From NCBI GenBank assembly GCA_028684405.1, contig JAQUGA010000048.1, positions 1 to 13,597 on the forward strand: a stretch of 13,597 nt of DNA, written 5' to 3'. Of the stretch, positions 1 through 8,622 are shown piece by piece. The notes beneath the pieces were generated by a model. The model did not search any database and was not told the DNA's origin. It saw only the letters and a program-made list of their open reading frames with translations. A program made the position numbers and the translations under genes. Source of the stretch: Bacteroidales bacterium. GTDB taxonomy: Bacteria > Bacteroidota > Bacteroidia > Bacteroidales > WCHB1-69. Each line of letters opens with the position of its first letter. Within the stretch, counting starts at the first letter, position 1.

Positions 1-3000
1 CTGATAAATTCTTGTTGACGTTCGTTGATTTTTTTCTCAATCGAACCAAAACCGGGGGTGGAAGTCATTCCTGCTATAGAAAAATCGCCTAAGTCGGCCA
101 GAGTGCCTCTCATTCTTCCTGTAGCAGCCCAGCCCGATTTATTGTCAAAATCAGTTAAACGCAGCTCGTTAACCCATACTTCTGCTGATTTAGGAAGCAT
201 ATCGTCGCCGTCAGACAAGCTTCTTTTCTTGGGATTACGAACTCCAATCATAATTACTCGAACATCGCTAATATTGGGTGTTCCAACAACAACAATGCGG
301 TTTTTGCCATCAAATTCGCTATAGGGATATGTTATTGAATAGGATATTCCATTACGTAAATTTATATTGCGTTGTTGTTTGGCATCCACCAATTTTTGCA
401 ATTCAATATTCATTTCATTCTCTTCGGGCCATATTAAATTGTCGTTTTCGGCCGTTGTATACCAGTCGGTAAATTTCAAGGGTACTTCATATTCATAAAA
501 ATTCTCAGTAAAGTCGGAACCCAAGCGGATAAATATGGTTAAATCATCATCTTTTACAATATCATTTTGCAATAATTTTTCAGCATGAATAAACATACGA
601 AGGAATTTGAATCGTCGAAAATCGAAGCTAGTGGTTTTGAAAACGGCTCTTGCATCGCCGTCTAATAAGTTGGAAACCCGCATGGAAAGCGATTGCTCAT
701 TAAGCTTATACATATATTGACTGCTGTAGCCCTGCTCTCTGTCGATTCCTGGAGGAAGGACATAAGGAATGGGAACTCGTTTTCCGTTTTCTTCAATATT
801 TACGGTCGAAACGTTAAAAGACGTTTGTTCATCGCCTCCCGGAATATATTCGCCGTTGGAAAGCAATTCAGAATAATATTTTCTCCAATCTCCCCGAACC
901 AATTCAAAAGTAGCCATACGGCAGATAATGGGTTCCGAAAAGTCTTTCATGGCTATACGCATAAAACGAATGGAATTGAAACCTTGTATGTTTCCTACTG
1001 TTTTTTGTGGCTCTCTGATGGGAACTTTAAATTGATACCATTTTACGTCGGTACTTGTGCCGTCGGCCAAACGAACTGTAGTTGTATAAATGTCTGAAAT
1101 TGAATTTTCGCCAATATTCATTTTGGCTGGATTTAAATCAATTAAATATTGATAATATCTTTCGTCTTCGCTGAGGGTATTGTCGCGGTTAATATCTTCT
1201 ACGTTTGGCAAAGTGGATGCCATAGTTGGATACGATTCAGGGTTTTGTGCATCGGTAGGCGAGTTCCCCTCAGGATTATTAAACTTTTTGTATCGATCTA
1301 ATATTTTTATATTGTTAGCATCGTAATCTGAACCTCTGAAATAGTGATAGTTATCAGCAGATGGGTCATTGTTTGCATTTTGATAGGCAACAGATGAAGA
1401 ACCTAGATTTGGGCTGTTTGAAATTTTATCCAGATAGCTTTCTTTAAAGAAAGTACGCTCGTTGATATCGCTTAGTCCATCATACCCAACGTCTTGGTAT
1501 TGGCGCGATTCTGGGCTGTTGTCAAAGGCGTTAACCAAAGCTTGTAAAGTGGGAACTACTCCCCAAATAGTAGTGTCTACATTTTCCATGACGGCCGTTG
1601 TGGGCAATCCATTTTCAAAACTTTTTCGACCATCTCTCAGAATGTCTTCGGAAACATCACCCAGGTGGATATACATTTTTCCTCCATTGTGATTTGGATT
1701 TAAAATAAAGGGATCCATCATCCAAAACTCGATGTATTCGATGTTGGTTGCATCAAAGTCGGTCGATTCAATTCGTCTCATTATACCGCCCCAACGGCTT
1801 GCTGGATTGTTTAATGTACCATCACTATTCAGTCCGTACGAAATTCCAGAAATGGGATCGACATCGTAATTATAGGGTCCTCGCTCGTTGGGATAAAAAG
1901 CCAAGTTGAGTACTGCCAAGTTGGTATTTTGATTGGTCGGATTTTCTTTGTTTGGGAAAACCTCTGTTTCCAAAACCTCACGAGCGTATGGATGCGATAA
2001 ATCTTCTTTGGTAATATTGCTAGGCGAAGCACTATTGTTGCGATAGAATATAGGATCAATTATATACCAAGCAAATTTAGCTCTGTTAAATCCATACTTT
2101 AGGCCTGTCCCTGGTGCAGCTTCGGGCCAATGTTGTGGATCGGTTTGCCCTTGTGGTGTCGATGCTAAAAACCAAGAACCAATGTTTTTAATATCGATGG
2201 ATGATTTTGAACCTTCAAAGTCGTCAATATAGGTGGTTCCAGATTTACCAATGGCTCGAGAATGTCCTGGAATAAAATGAGCAAATTCACCATCAAATGT
2301 GATTTGTGATTCTGCTTTTGTGCTATAAAACGGTAATTTATCTATGATTTTAGTCAATAATCTAGATTGAGTACGGTAGGACAAATTCATTCCCCATATT
2401 GTATTATTAATGGGTTCATCTCCATAATTAATCTTTTGCGTAAAGGGGCGTTCCCGAAGATTTAAAATGGTTGCACCTACATTGAAGTCCTTGTTTACGA
2501 CATGATTAATGTGCATTCCCATCATGCGTTTGGTTTGAAAATTAAACATAGACTGACTTTCCAACGAAATGTTTATGGGAGTTCCAGAATTTAAAATCCC
2601 TTCGTTGATAATCTTTACTCGACCCAAGGTGTAATCAACAGTATAATCCACATTTTCAGTTAGCTTTATACCACCAGCGGTAACGTTTACCGAACCTTGG
2701 GGAACATTCATTGCATTGAGTGAAATTTCGGAACCAGACTGAGATTTGTACATTCCCTCAATGTAGAATTTGTTTCTGTCGGGATATTGTTGAGCCTGCT
2801 GTTTAGTGAGAGTGTACAATGAATCAAAGGCATATCGATTTGCCCATAAAGTATCTCCCATTGCAATTTTTAAATCTTTTCCAAAAGGTTCCAAAACAGG
2901 AAAAAAGATGCGACCGTTGGAAGCCTGAATGGTTCCACCCATGGTGGCAGCATTATCAATAAAGTCAAAAACACCATCGGAAAATGGATCTCCTTGGAAG

Positions 3001-4697
3001 TTGATTTTATCAAGCCCCATGAGTCGAATTAATGGAATCCCTTTTTGAGGTCCTTCGGTGAAAAATCCAGTCAAAACACCTCCTTCATCGCCTCCATATA
3101 AAACGTTTAAACGAAAATCTTCAGAATTAACCTGAAAAGCATTTAATGAATATACGTTTTTCATCATTAAATTCCAAAGCGGACTTTGTGTACTCAATGA
3201 GGAACTTTTTAATAGTTTTACCATTAAGTTGCTGGGTGGATTCACTTCGTTCGAAAATTCTCCCACTTGATATACGCCAGTATCTCCTACAATTGTATAC
3301 TGGAATGCTACGGCCAAAACTTGATCGTGGCTGAGAGTAGAGTTTAGAGAGATAAAACCAAGTCGGGAGTTAAAAGTATATTCGTTGGGTTGAAGTTTAC
3401 GGGCACTTTCTACCTTTTCAAAATCGACACCCGAAACCATGCCTCCCAAATAGGTTCGCAAATATTCGCCCACGTGATTAATGCTGCGCAGACGTGTGGT
3501 ATCAAGTTGAGGATTTGTTAGCAAATTGTTTACTAAATTGTTGGGAATAGCAGGAACCATTGGATTGCCAATAATAAGCGGATTGTTTGGTTTGGCTTCG
3601 CCAATGTCCGTAAAAGCAACAATATTTCTGTTTTCTTGGGTTGCCGCACCAATATTGGTACGCCAAACTTCGATTTTTGTAATGTTAATGGGAGAAGAAA
3701 CCAAAGGCAAGTCCGCTAAAAAACGGTTGTAATTATCCCTAAAATATTGAGCAATAAAAAAGTGCTTATTCTCTTCATAATTGTCGGCTTTGAAGTTAAA
3801 CTCGTTCGTTTGAGCTCCTCCAGAAACGGTAATATTTTGAGATTCTCCTTTTTGTTCCGAAAAAACAGCAGTAACAAATGTTTTTCCAAACTGAAGTTGG
3901 GTTTTGACCCCAAAAAGACTTTGGCTTCCTTGTATTAAGGTAGAATTTAATGGCAAAGTAACATCCCCAGCTTCTATTAGTTTGATAATTTCGTCTTCTT
4001 TTCCTTCGTATTTTAATTTCAAACGATTCTCAAATTCAAAAGTAGCTTCGGTGTTATAATTGGTTTTAAACTCAATTTTATCACCCACTTTTGCAATTAC
4101 GCTCATTTGAATTTTTTCATCAAAATTGAAGTTTGTATTTCTTCGTTGACGAATATCTAGGGCTGGATCGTCTCTGCGATTGTGAATCACTCCAAAAATA
4201 AGTTCTGCTGAACCGCTGGGGCGAATGTCGATAACATTGCTGCCGAAAATTGTTTCAAAAACTTCTCCACCAATTTTTAGTTGAGGAATTAGTCCGCCGC
4301 CACCACCTTGATTCGATATTTCGGCTCGTTCATTCCAGTATTTCTGCAGACCTTGGTCGATGTCGTATTGACGATATTCGTCAAAAGACATTACTTGAGG
4401 GGTTCCGAATGGACGACCTCCAATTTTCTTTTGAATAATGTATTGGTTATTTACAGCATCATACTCAACATCCGTAGTTTGATTTGAGGGGTCGTTTAAA
4501 TAGAGTGGGTGACCCTCTTCTCCTTCTTGAATAGGAAATTGTAAATTAGAACCTTTGCCCGTATCGGTAGGATTTGGGATGGTTTGAAAATAGGATGTAG
4601 GCACGCCATTTTGTAATTGTGACGGCATTTTGAATGCAAATGAAAGAGCGTAAGATAAAATAATCGGTGCAAGAAAATATTTAAAAAGTTTTTCCAA
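1..4697 (-). CDS. sprA: T9SS outer-membrane translocon protein SprA (3' end missing)
   Basis: SprA is the giant outer-membrane beta-barrel through which type IX secretion substrates leave the cell; it is also needed for gliding in motile Bacteroidetes. The reading frame is open without interruption from 4697 to the left edge, giving 1565 complete codons; the family is usually about 2400 aa, so roughly two thirds is present. Diagnostic stretches are IEAGDV with the following LPLNSTLIQGSQSLFG (from residue 241), YIDDFEGS at 823-830 and EVWVNELRLTDFD from 1506. The start is taken as TTG at 4697. From there residues 1-23 (MEKLFKYFLAPIILSYALSF...) form a signal peptide. The first in-frame ATG (4628) would remove it, and an in-frame TAA lies a few codons upstream of the TTG. 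It starts 29 bp after ruvA, so it is probably cotranscribed with ruvA and the malic enzyme. Family identity is very secure; the exact start is inferred. Confidence 0.96.
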   Translation of the reverse strand, partial: MEKLFKYFLAPIILSYALSFAFKMPSQLQNGVPTSYFQTIPNPTDTGKGSNLQFPIQEGEEGHPLYLNDPSNQTTDVEYDAVNNQYIIQKKIGGRPFGTPQVMSFDEYRQYDIDQGLQKYWNERAEISNQGGGGGLIPQLKIGGEVFETIFGSNVIDIRPSGSAELIFGVIHNRRDDPALDIRQRRNTNFNFDEKIQMSVIAKVGDKIEFKTNYNTEATFEFENRLKLKYEGKEDEIIKLIEAGDVTLPLNSTLIQGSQSLFGVKTQLQFGKTFVTAVFSEQKGESQNITVSGGAQTNEFNFKADNYEENKHFFIAQYFRDNYNRFLADLPLVSSPINITKIEVWRTNIGAATQENRNIVAFTDIGEAKPNNPLIIGNPMVPAIPNNLVNNLLTNPQLDTTRLRSINHVGEYLRTYLGGMVSGVDFEKVESARKLQPNEYTFNSRLGFISLNSTLSHDQVLAVAFQYTIVGDTGVYQVGEFSNEVNPPSNLMVKLLKSSSLSTQSPLWNLMMKNVYSLNAFQVNSEDFRLNVLYGGDEGGVLTGFFTEGPQKGIPLIRLMGLDKINFQGDPFSDGVFDFIDNAATMGGTIQASNGRIFFPVLEPFGKDLKIAMGDTLWANRYAFDSLYTLTKQQAQQYPDRNKFYIEGMYKSQSGSEISLNAMNVPQGSVNVTAGGIKLTENVDYTVDYTLGRVKIINEGILNSGTPINISLESQSMFNFQTKRMMGMHINHVVNKDFNVGATILNLRERPFTQKINYGDEPINNTIWGMNLSYRTQSRLLTKIIDKLPFYSTKAESQITFDGEFAHFIPGHSRAIGKSGTTYIDDFEGSKSSIDIKNIGSWFLASTPQGQTDPQHWPEAAPGTGLKYGFNRAKFAWYIIDPIFYRNNSASPSNITKEDLSHPYAREVLETEVFPNKENPTNQNTNLAVLNLAFYPNERGPYNYDVDPISGISYGLNSDGTLNNPASRWGGIMRRIESTDFDATNIEYIEFWMMDPFILNPNHNGGKMYIHLGDVSEDILRDGRKSFENGLPTTAVMENVDTTIWGVVPTLQALVNAFDNSPESRQYQDVGYDGLSDINERTFFKESYLDKISNSPNLGSSSVAYQNANNDPSADNYHYFRGSDYDANNIKILDRYKKFNNPEGNSPTDAQNPESYPTMASTLPNVEDINRDNTLSEDERYYQYLIDLNPAKMNIGENSISDIYTTTVRLADGTSTDVKWYQFKVPIREPQKTVGNIQGFNSIRFMRIAMKDFSEPIICRMATFELVRGDWRKYYSELLSNGEYIPGGDEQTSFNVSTVNIEENGKRVPIPYVLPPGIDREQGYSSQYMYKLNEQSLSMRVSNLLDGDARAVFKTTSFDFRRFKFLRMFIHAEKLLQNDIVKDDDLTIFIRLGSDFTENFYEYEVPLKFTDWYTTAENDNLIWPEENEMNIELQKLVDAKQQRNINLRNGISYSITYPYSEFDGKNRIVVVGTPNISDVRVIMIGVRNPKKRSLSDGDDMLPKSAEVWVNELRLTDFDNKSGWAATGRMRGTLADLGDFSIAGMTSTPGFGSIEKKINERQQEFI

Positions 4698-4726
4698 GGT
4701 GTCAATTTTTTTTGCGTTTTACTCTA

Positions 4727-5311
4727 CTATAGCATCTTTAAGGCTAATTTTATTAAGTTTTCAACACTTAAATTACTGTCGGTTTTCAGAATTTTGTTGA
4801 GTGCCGAGTTGGATGCTGGTTTTGAAAATCCCAAATGAACTAATGCTGTTAACGCTTGTTCTTTATTAGTATTGTGTATAACAGTCAAAATATTTCCAGT
4901 TTCGATGTTTTTTTCAAGTTTGTCTTTCAGTTCAATTACAACTCGTTGAGCAGTTTTGATACCGATTCCTTTTATGGATTGGAGCAATGATAAGTTTTGA
5001 CTGGTGATGGCTTCCACCAATTCGCTTGGCGACATAGCTGAAAGCATCATTCGAGCGGTGTTTACCCCAATTCCATTAACGGTAATTAATTGACGAAAAA
5101 CGCTGCGCTCAACATCTGTAAAAAAACCGTACAAAAGATTCGTATCTTCGCGAATGACTTGGTGCATCAATACTTTGGTTTTGTTTCCAACATCTGGAAA
5201 TTGAGAGTATGAAAACAACGATATTTGTGCAATATATCCAACACCATTACAATTGATAACAATATGAGTAGGTGCTTTTTCTGTAATTAATCCTTCAATA
5301 AATTCAATCAT
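4727..5311 (-). CDS. ruvA: Holliday junction branch migration protein RuvA
   Basis: RuvA binds four-way DNA junctions and loads the RuvB motor for branch migration during recombinational repair. The protein is 194 aa, close to the usual 190-205. Visible parts are the N-terminal OB-fold (about 1-63, with NGVGY at 22-26 and the family signature REDTNLLYGF at 54-63), two helix-hairpin-helix motifs (VNGIGVNTARMML at 78-90 and IKGIGIKTAQRVV at 113-125) and a C-terminal domain (about 147-194) with the LVHLGF segment that contacts RuvB. The ATG at 5311 is chosen over one 33 bases upstream because it gives the standard MIEFIEG beginning and because it overlaps the stop of the malic enzyme gene as ATGA, which suggests translational coupling. 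Neither ruvB nor ruvC is in the window. Confidence 0.97.
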   Translation of the reverse strand: MIEFIEGLITEKAPTHIVINCNGVGYIAQISLFSYSQFPDVGNKTKVLMHQVIREDTNLLYGFFTDVERSVFRQLITVNGIGVNTARMMLSAMSPSELVEAITSQNLSLLQSIKGIGIKTAQRVVIELKDKLEKNIETGNILTVIHNTNKEQALTALVHLGFSKPASNSALNKILKTDSNLSVENLIKLALKML

Positions 5312-6777
5312 TTTTCTGTGTTTTGAATGTTCTCTAATGCCCATTTAAATGCATTTTCAATCATTTCTGCGGGAGGTTGTTCTATAAAACCATTTTCGAT
5401 TAAAGCGTGAGTCATGCTTCGTGCATGTTCAATCTCTTTTTTTGCAATTTGGTAAACCTCTTCGCGGGTCATAATAATTTGAGCTACACCATCGGCAATG
5501 GCTTGCATGGCAACGTCTGCTGCTTCATGTGCAAAAACATCGGCTTCGTCCATCGTTGGAACGATGTATTCGGGATGGATGCCTTTTTGTTCTGCAAATT
5601 TTGCCAACGAATGGGCTGCTGCAATAGCCATGTTGTCAGTGATTTTGCTGGCCCTCACAATCAGTGTGCCTTTTAATATTCCAGGAAATCCAATGGAATT
5701 ATTTACTTGATTGGGAAAATCGCCCCGACCTGTGGCAACAATATAGGCTCCTGCTGCTTTGGCAGAGTGTGGATATATTTCTGGAATGGGGTTCGCACAA
5801 GTAAAAACAATTGCTTTTGAGTTCATTCGCTCAATCCATTCGGGTTTGATAATATCCGGTCCTGGAGCAGACAATGATATTAAAATATCTGCTTTGCTAA
5901 ATGCCTCTTCGGGAGTTTGGAGTTTTTGAGGATTGGTTTTTTGACACAATTCCCATTTTAAATAGAAACGAGGATCGTTTTCAATGTCTTTTCTGTCAGA
6001 ATGAAGAGTCCCTTTGTTATCAAAAACAACCATATTTTCGGGTTTTGCTCCTTCTAAAAAGAGCAAGCGAGCAATGGTAGTATTGGAAGCACCTGCCCCG
6101 AAAAGAACTATTTTTACATCTTCAATGCTTTTTTGGGCAAGTTTAAGAGAGTTAATAACTCCGGCTAAGGTAACGCAAGCAGTTCCTTGGGCATCGTCGT
6201 GCCACACAGGAATTTCGCATTCGTTTCTTAATACGTCTAAAACTTTGTAGCAATTGGGTTGTGAAATATCTTCCAAATTAATCGCTCCAAAGCTATGTTG
6301 CACCATTTTGACAAAATCAATTATTTTGTCAGGATTGTTTTTCCCAGTTTCATCTTTACTGTCAATACACAGAGCAACTGCATCAACACCTCCAAGATAT
6401 TTCATTAAATAGGCTTTTCCTTCCATCACGCCCAATCCGCCGGCTGGTGTGCAGTCGCCATCTCCCAAAACGCGAGTGGAATCGGAAACGACGGCTACTA
6501 AATTGCCCCTGTTGCTGAGCGTATATGAAGATTCTTGGTGGTCACGAATGCTTGTCGAAACTGAAGAAACTCCAGGTGTATACCAAACATTAAACCAGTT
6601 AAATCCGCATACAGGAGCCTTTGGAAGTGTTTGAATCTTGCCTCCATAAAACTCATGCGCCTTCTCAGATAGCTTTTTCAAAAACAAAGTTTTACATCGG
6701 GCTTTTTCTTCTTCCGAAAAATGATTCGGAATAACCTCTTCGATGTTGCTTAAGTCTATATTTATCTTTTTTTTCAT
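5308..6777 (-). CDS. Malic enzyme, short form without phosphotransacetylase domain
   Basis: Malic enzyme oxidatively decarboxylates malate to pyruvate and CO2 with reduction of NAD(P), using a divalent metal; it is cytoplasmic. The protein is 489 aa from the ATG at 6777; a TTG 12 bases upstream is also in frame but less likely. Seen in order: WYTPGV (65-70) with the likely catalytic tyrosine, VMEGKA (117-122) with the likely catalytic lysine, LEDI (168-171) and HDDAQGTA (193-200) supplying likely metal-binding acids, the Rossmann loop GAGASN (227-232), and CANPIPEI (327-334) with GFPGILKG (363-370) in the second half. It ends soon after residue 480, with no phosphotransacetylase domain of the kind fused to the roughly 760-aa MaeB enzymes. 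The segment GDGDCTPAGGLG (105-116) differs from the common GLGNIGP-type wording. NAD versus NADP preference cannot be told. First gene of the likely operon with ruvA and sprA. Confidence 0.94.
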   Translation of the reverse strand: MKKKINIDLSNIEEVIPNHFSEEEKARCKTLFLKKLSEKAHEFYGGKIQTLPKAPVCGFNWFNVWYTPGVSSVSTSIRDHQESSYTLSNRGNLVAVVSDSTRVLGDGDCTPAGGLGVMEGKAYLMKYLGGVDAVALCIDSKDETGKNNPDKIIDFVKMVQHSFGAINLEDISQPNCYKVLDVLRNECEIPVWHDDAQGTACVTLAGVINSLKLAQKSIEDVKIVLFGAGASNTTIARLLFLEGAKPENMVVFDNKGTLHSDRKDIENDPRFYLKWELCQKTNPQKLQTPEEAFSKADILISLSAPGPDIIKPEWIERMNSKAIVFTCANPIPEIYPHSAKAAGAYIVATGRGDFPNQVNNSIGFPGILKGTLIVRASKITDNMAIAAAHSLAKFAEQKGIHPEYIVPTMDEADVFAHEAADVAMQAIADGVAQIIMTREEVYQIAKKEIEHARSMTHALIENGFIEQPPAEMIENAFKWALENIQNTEK

Positions 6778-7006
6778 CAAAATTATCAAAATAGTTTGGT
6801 CGGTAAAATTACATGTTTTTTTGTAACCTCAAAGCCTATTATATATTTTTGTATACTCATTTTGTTTTCTCTCTTTTAAAGAACTCATTTTTTTATGTTT
6901 TTTTAGTGATTTTCTCTTTTTATTATAAATAAATTGATTTTTTCCATCAATGAACCTTTTTTTTATTAGTTTTGTTATTGTTTGTAAATTACTAATAATT
7001 GATATT
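6778..7006. other. Divergent intergenic region between the malic enzyme and the lipoprotein gene
   Basis: This 229-bp region is strongly AT-rich with many T runs on the plus strand. It must hold the promoters of the two divergent transcription units. Apart from the candidate box described for the malic enzyme side, only a small hairpin (TTGAT and ATCAA arms near 6934-6950) was noticed, which is too weak to name. No small gene is convincing here. Confidence 0.6.
6804..6833 (-). promoter_or_regulatory. Candidate Bacteroidetes-type promoter for the malic enzyme-ruvA-sprA operon
   Basis: On the minus strand TTTG (6833-6830) is followed after 18 bases by TAATTTTA (6811-6804). The Bacteroidetes housekeeping consensus is TTTG then TAnnTTTG at about this distance, so the second box has one mismatch at its last base. 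It lies about 26 bases before the ATG at 6777, giving a short leader. This is a match by eye in AT-rich DNA, so chance is a real alternative. Confidence 0.35.
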
Positions 7007-8602
7007 ATGAAAATATTTTTCCAAACCACAAATAGATGGTTGCTTCTTGCGGTTATAGTCTCTTTTCTTTTCTTCTCTTCGTGCTATAAAGAAAAAGATT
7101 TCGATTTCGACAAAATGGCAAAAAACCAATATGAATCTGAATGGGCGATTCCTGTTATCCATAAAAAATATTTTTTATCCGATATGATTGTTGATTCCAG
7201 CAATCATATTGTCTCCGACAATAATCATTTTTTAACCATTGTTCATTTTACTGGCGATTTGTGGACCGCCACTGCCGAAGATTTATTCGTTCTAAATGAT
7301 CAAATGGATTCATATTCTGCTACCGTACCAGCACCTGCATCGGCGCCCCTGAATTATTATGAATTAAATTTTAGCAATCCGATTAATTTTAATTATGGGA
7401 CTTTGAATGAAATTGATTCAATTCACTTAAAATCTGGATATATTCAGGCAATAATTAACACCAATATAAATCACAACTGTGAATTGACCATTGAATTTCC
7501 TGAAATAAAAAGTAGGACAAACAATCAGAATTTAAGCTTATATTTTCCAATGCAATCCAGCGGACACGCAAATCCTGCTTCGGGAACCGCTACTTTCTCT
7601 TTGTTGGATTATAATGTAAAGTTTTCAAACCCAAATCAATTGCAAGCAAATTACAATATAAAAGTATACGCTGATGGACAGCCTTTTGATATTCCTAGCT
7701 ATACTTTCAATGCCAATTTTAACATAAATGATCTGAAATTCAAGAGCATGTTTGGTTATTTTGGACAAGTAACCGATCGTCTTTCAGATACCGTTTCTAT
7801 AAAGTTGTTTAAACATCATTTTGAAAACAGCATTCAGCTCAAAGAGGTAAAAGCGCATTTGTTGATGAAAAATTCCTTCGGAGCTCCTTTGCAGTTTACA
7901 GTCAATAATTTTTCTATTTATACTGGTGGCGAAGAGCGTTTAGTTATGACCCCAGGATACCAAGTAGAAGGACCATTTCCAACTTTTCAGCAGTTTGGAC
8001 AAACGGTGATGAAAACAGATTCAACCTTCCTCAATCCCAATGTGCTGGAAATATCACCCAAGCACATGGCTTTTGATGCAATTGGTGTTTTGAACCCTGC
8101 AAATAATCCCTTAATTCGTAATTTTGTAACCGATAAAAGCAAGTTTAGCATTGATGCTAGGTTGGAATTTCCAATGGAAGGCAATGTTAACTATTTCTCT
8201 TATGTTGATACGATAGAATTTTTCTTCGAAAGTATTGATCAGATAGAGTTTGCTAATTTTAGAGTTTATGTCGAAAATGCGTTCCCTATAAATGCCGATA
8301 TGCAAATTTATTTTACGGATACAGCTCATGTTGTTTTAGATTCGCTTTTGGTAAACCGAAGTTTAATACCGTCTGCTCAAGTAGGGCCTGCACCTCATTA
8401 TTACACATCAACTCCTGGAATAAAAACATTGGATATCGTTGTTGATAAAACAAGATTAGCAAAATTAGCCAACACAAAATGGCTTGTCGTATATGCTCGT
8501 CTTCGTTCGTTTGATAGTCCAAGTACTTTTGTGAAGTTATATTCCAATCAGTACTTATATGTTACCGTTGGAACAAGAGTGAAAATTAAAGCTGAATATT
8601 AA
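7007..8602 (+). CDS. Predicted outer-membrane lipoprotein of unknown function
   Basis: The protein is 531 aa from the ATG at 7007. Its N-terminus has a lysine/arginine-containing start, a hydrophobic stretch (about 11-23) and a lipobox-like FSSC with the acceptor Cys at 26. Starting at 7007 rather than 6950 puts this signal at the N-terminus. The Cys is followed by YKEKDFDFD, a charged stretch of the sort that sends Bacteroidetes lipoproteins to the cell surface. Shortly after comes ESEWAIPVI (about 44-52). A WAIP/AxPL-type motif followed by a short strand and a DG or DN turn is, from memory, shared by lipoproteins found next to DUF5723 barrels. The rest is rich in alternating hydrophobic and polar residues, suggesting beta structure. 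No enzyme motif was seen. It lies 20 bp upstream of the barrel gene, so the two are probably cotranscribed and may act together. Gene call is firm; function is unknown. Confidence 0.85.
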   Translation: MKIFFQTTNRWLLLAVIVSFLFFSSCYKEKDFDFDKMAKNQYESEWAIPVIHKKYFLSDMIVDSSNHIVSDNNHFLTIVHFTGDLWTATAEDLFVLNDQMDSYSATVPAPASAPLNYYELNFSNPINFNYGTLNEIDSIHLKSGYIQAIINTNINHNCELTIEFPEIKSRTNNQNLSLYFPMQSSGHANPASGTATFSLLDYNVKFSNPNQLQANYNIKVYADGQPFDIPSYTFNANFNINDLKFKSMFGYFGQVTDRLSDTVSIKLFKHHFENSIQLKEVKAHLLMKNSFGAPLQFTVNNFSIYTGGEERLVMTPGYQVEGPFPTFQQFGQTVMKTDSTFLNPNVLEISPKHMAFDAIGVLNPANNPLIRNFVTDKSKFSIDARLEFPMEGNVNYFSYVDTIEFFFESIDQIEFANFRVYVENAFPINADMQIYFTDTAHVVLDSLLVNRSLIPSAQVGPAPHYYTSTPGIKTLDIVVDKTRLAKLANTKWLVVYARLRSFDSPSTFVKLYSNQYLYVTVGTRVKIKAEY

Positions 8603-8622
8603 TTTTTAGATTTCTATTAAGT

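Noticed and set aside
4496..4705. A 69-codon minus-strand frame at the start of sprA
   Set aside because: It is out of frame with sprA, ends after a short distance, and overlaps residues that match the SprA family.
5407..5710. Two overlapping plus-strand frames of 70 to 89 codons inside the malic enzyme gene
   Set aside because: They lie wholly opposite conserved malic enzyme sequence and show Cys-rich or Ala/Ser-rich composition typical of antisense frames.
6971..7001. TTTG, 18 bases, TAATAATTG upstream of the lipoprotein gene as a promoter
   Set aside because: The second box is a poor match and ends 5 bases before the ATG, which would give almost no leader; chance is likely in such AT-rich sequence.
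6829..7029. A 66-codon minus-strand frame across the divergent intergenic region
   Set aside because: It overlaps the start of the lipoprotein gene, is a low-complexity Lys/Ile/Asn product of AT-rich DNA, and shows no domain.
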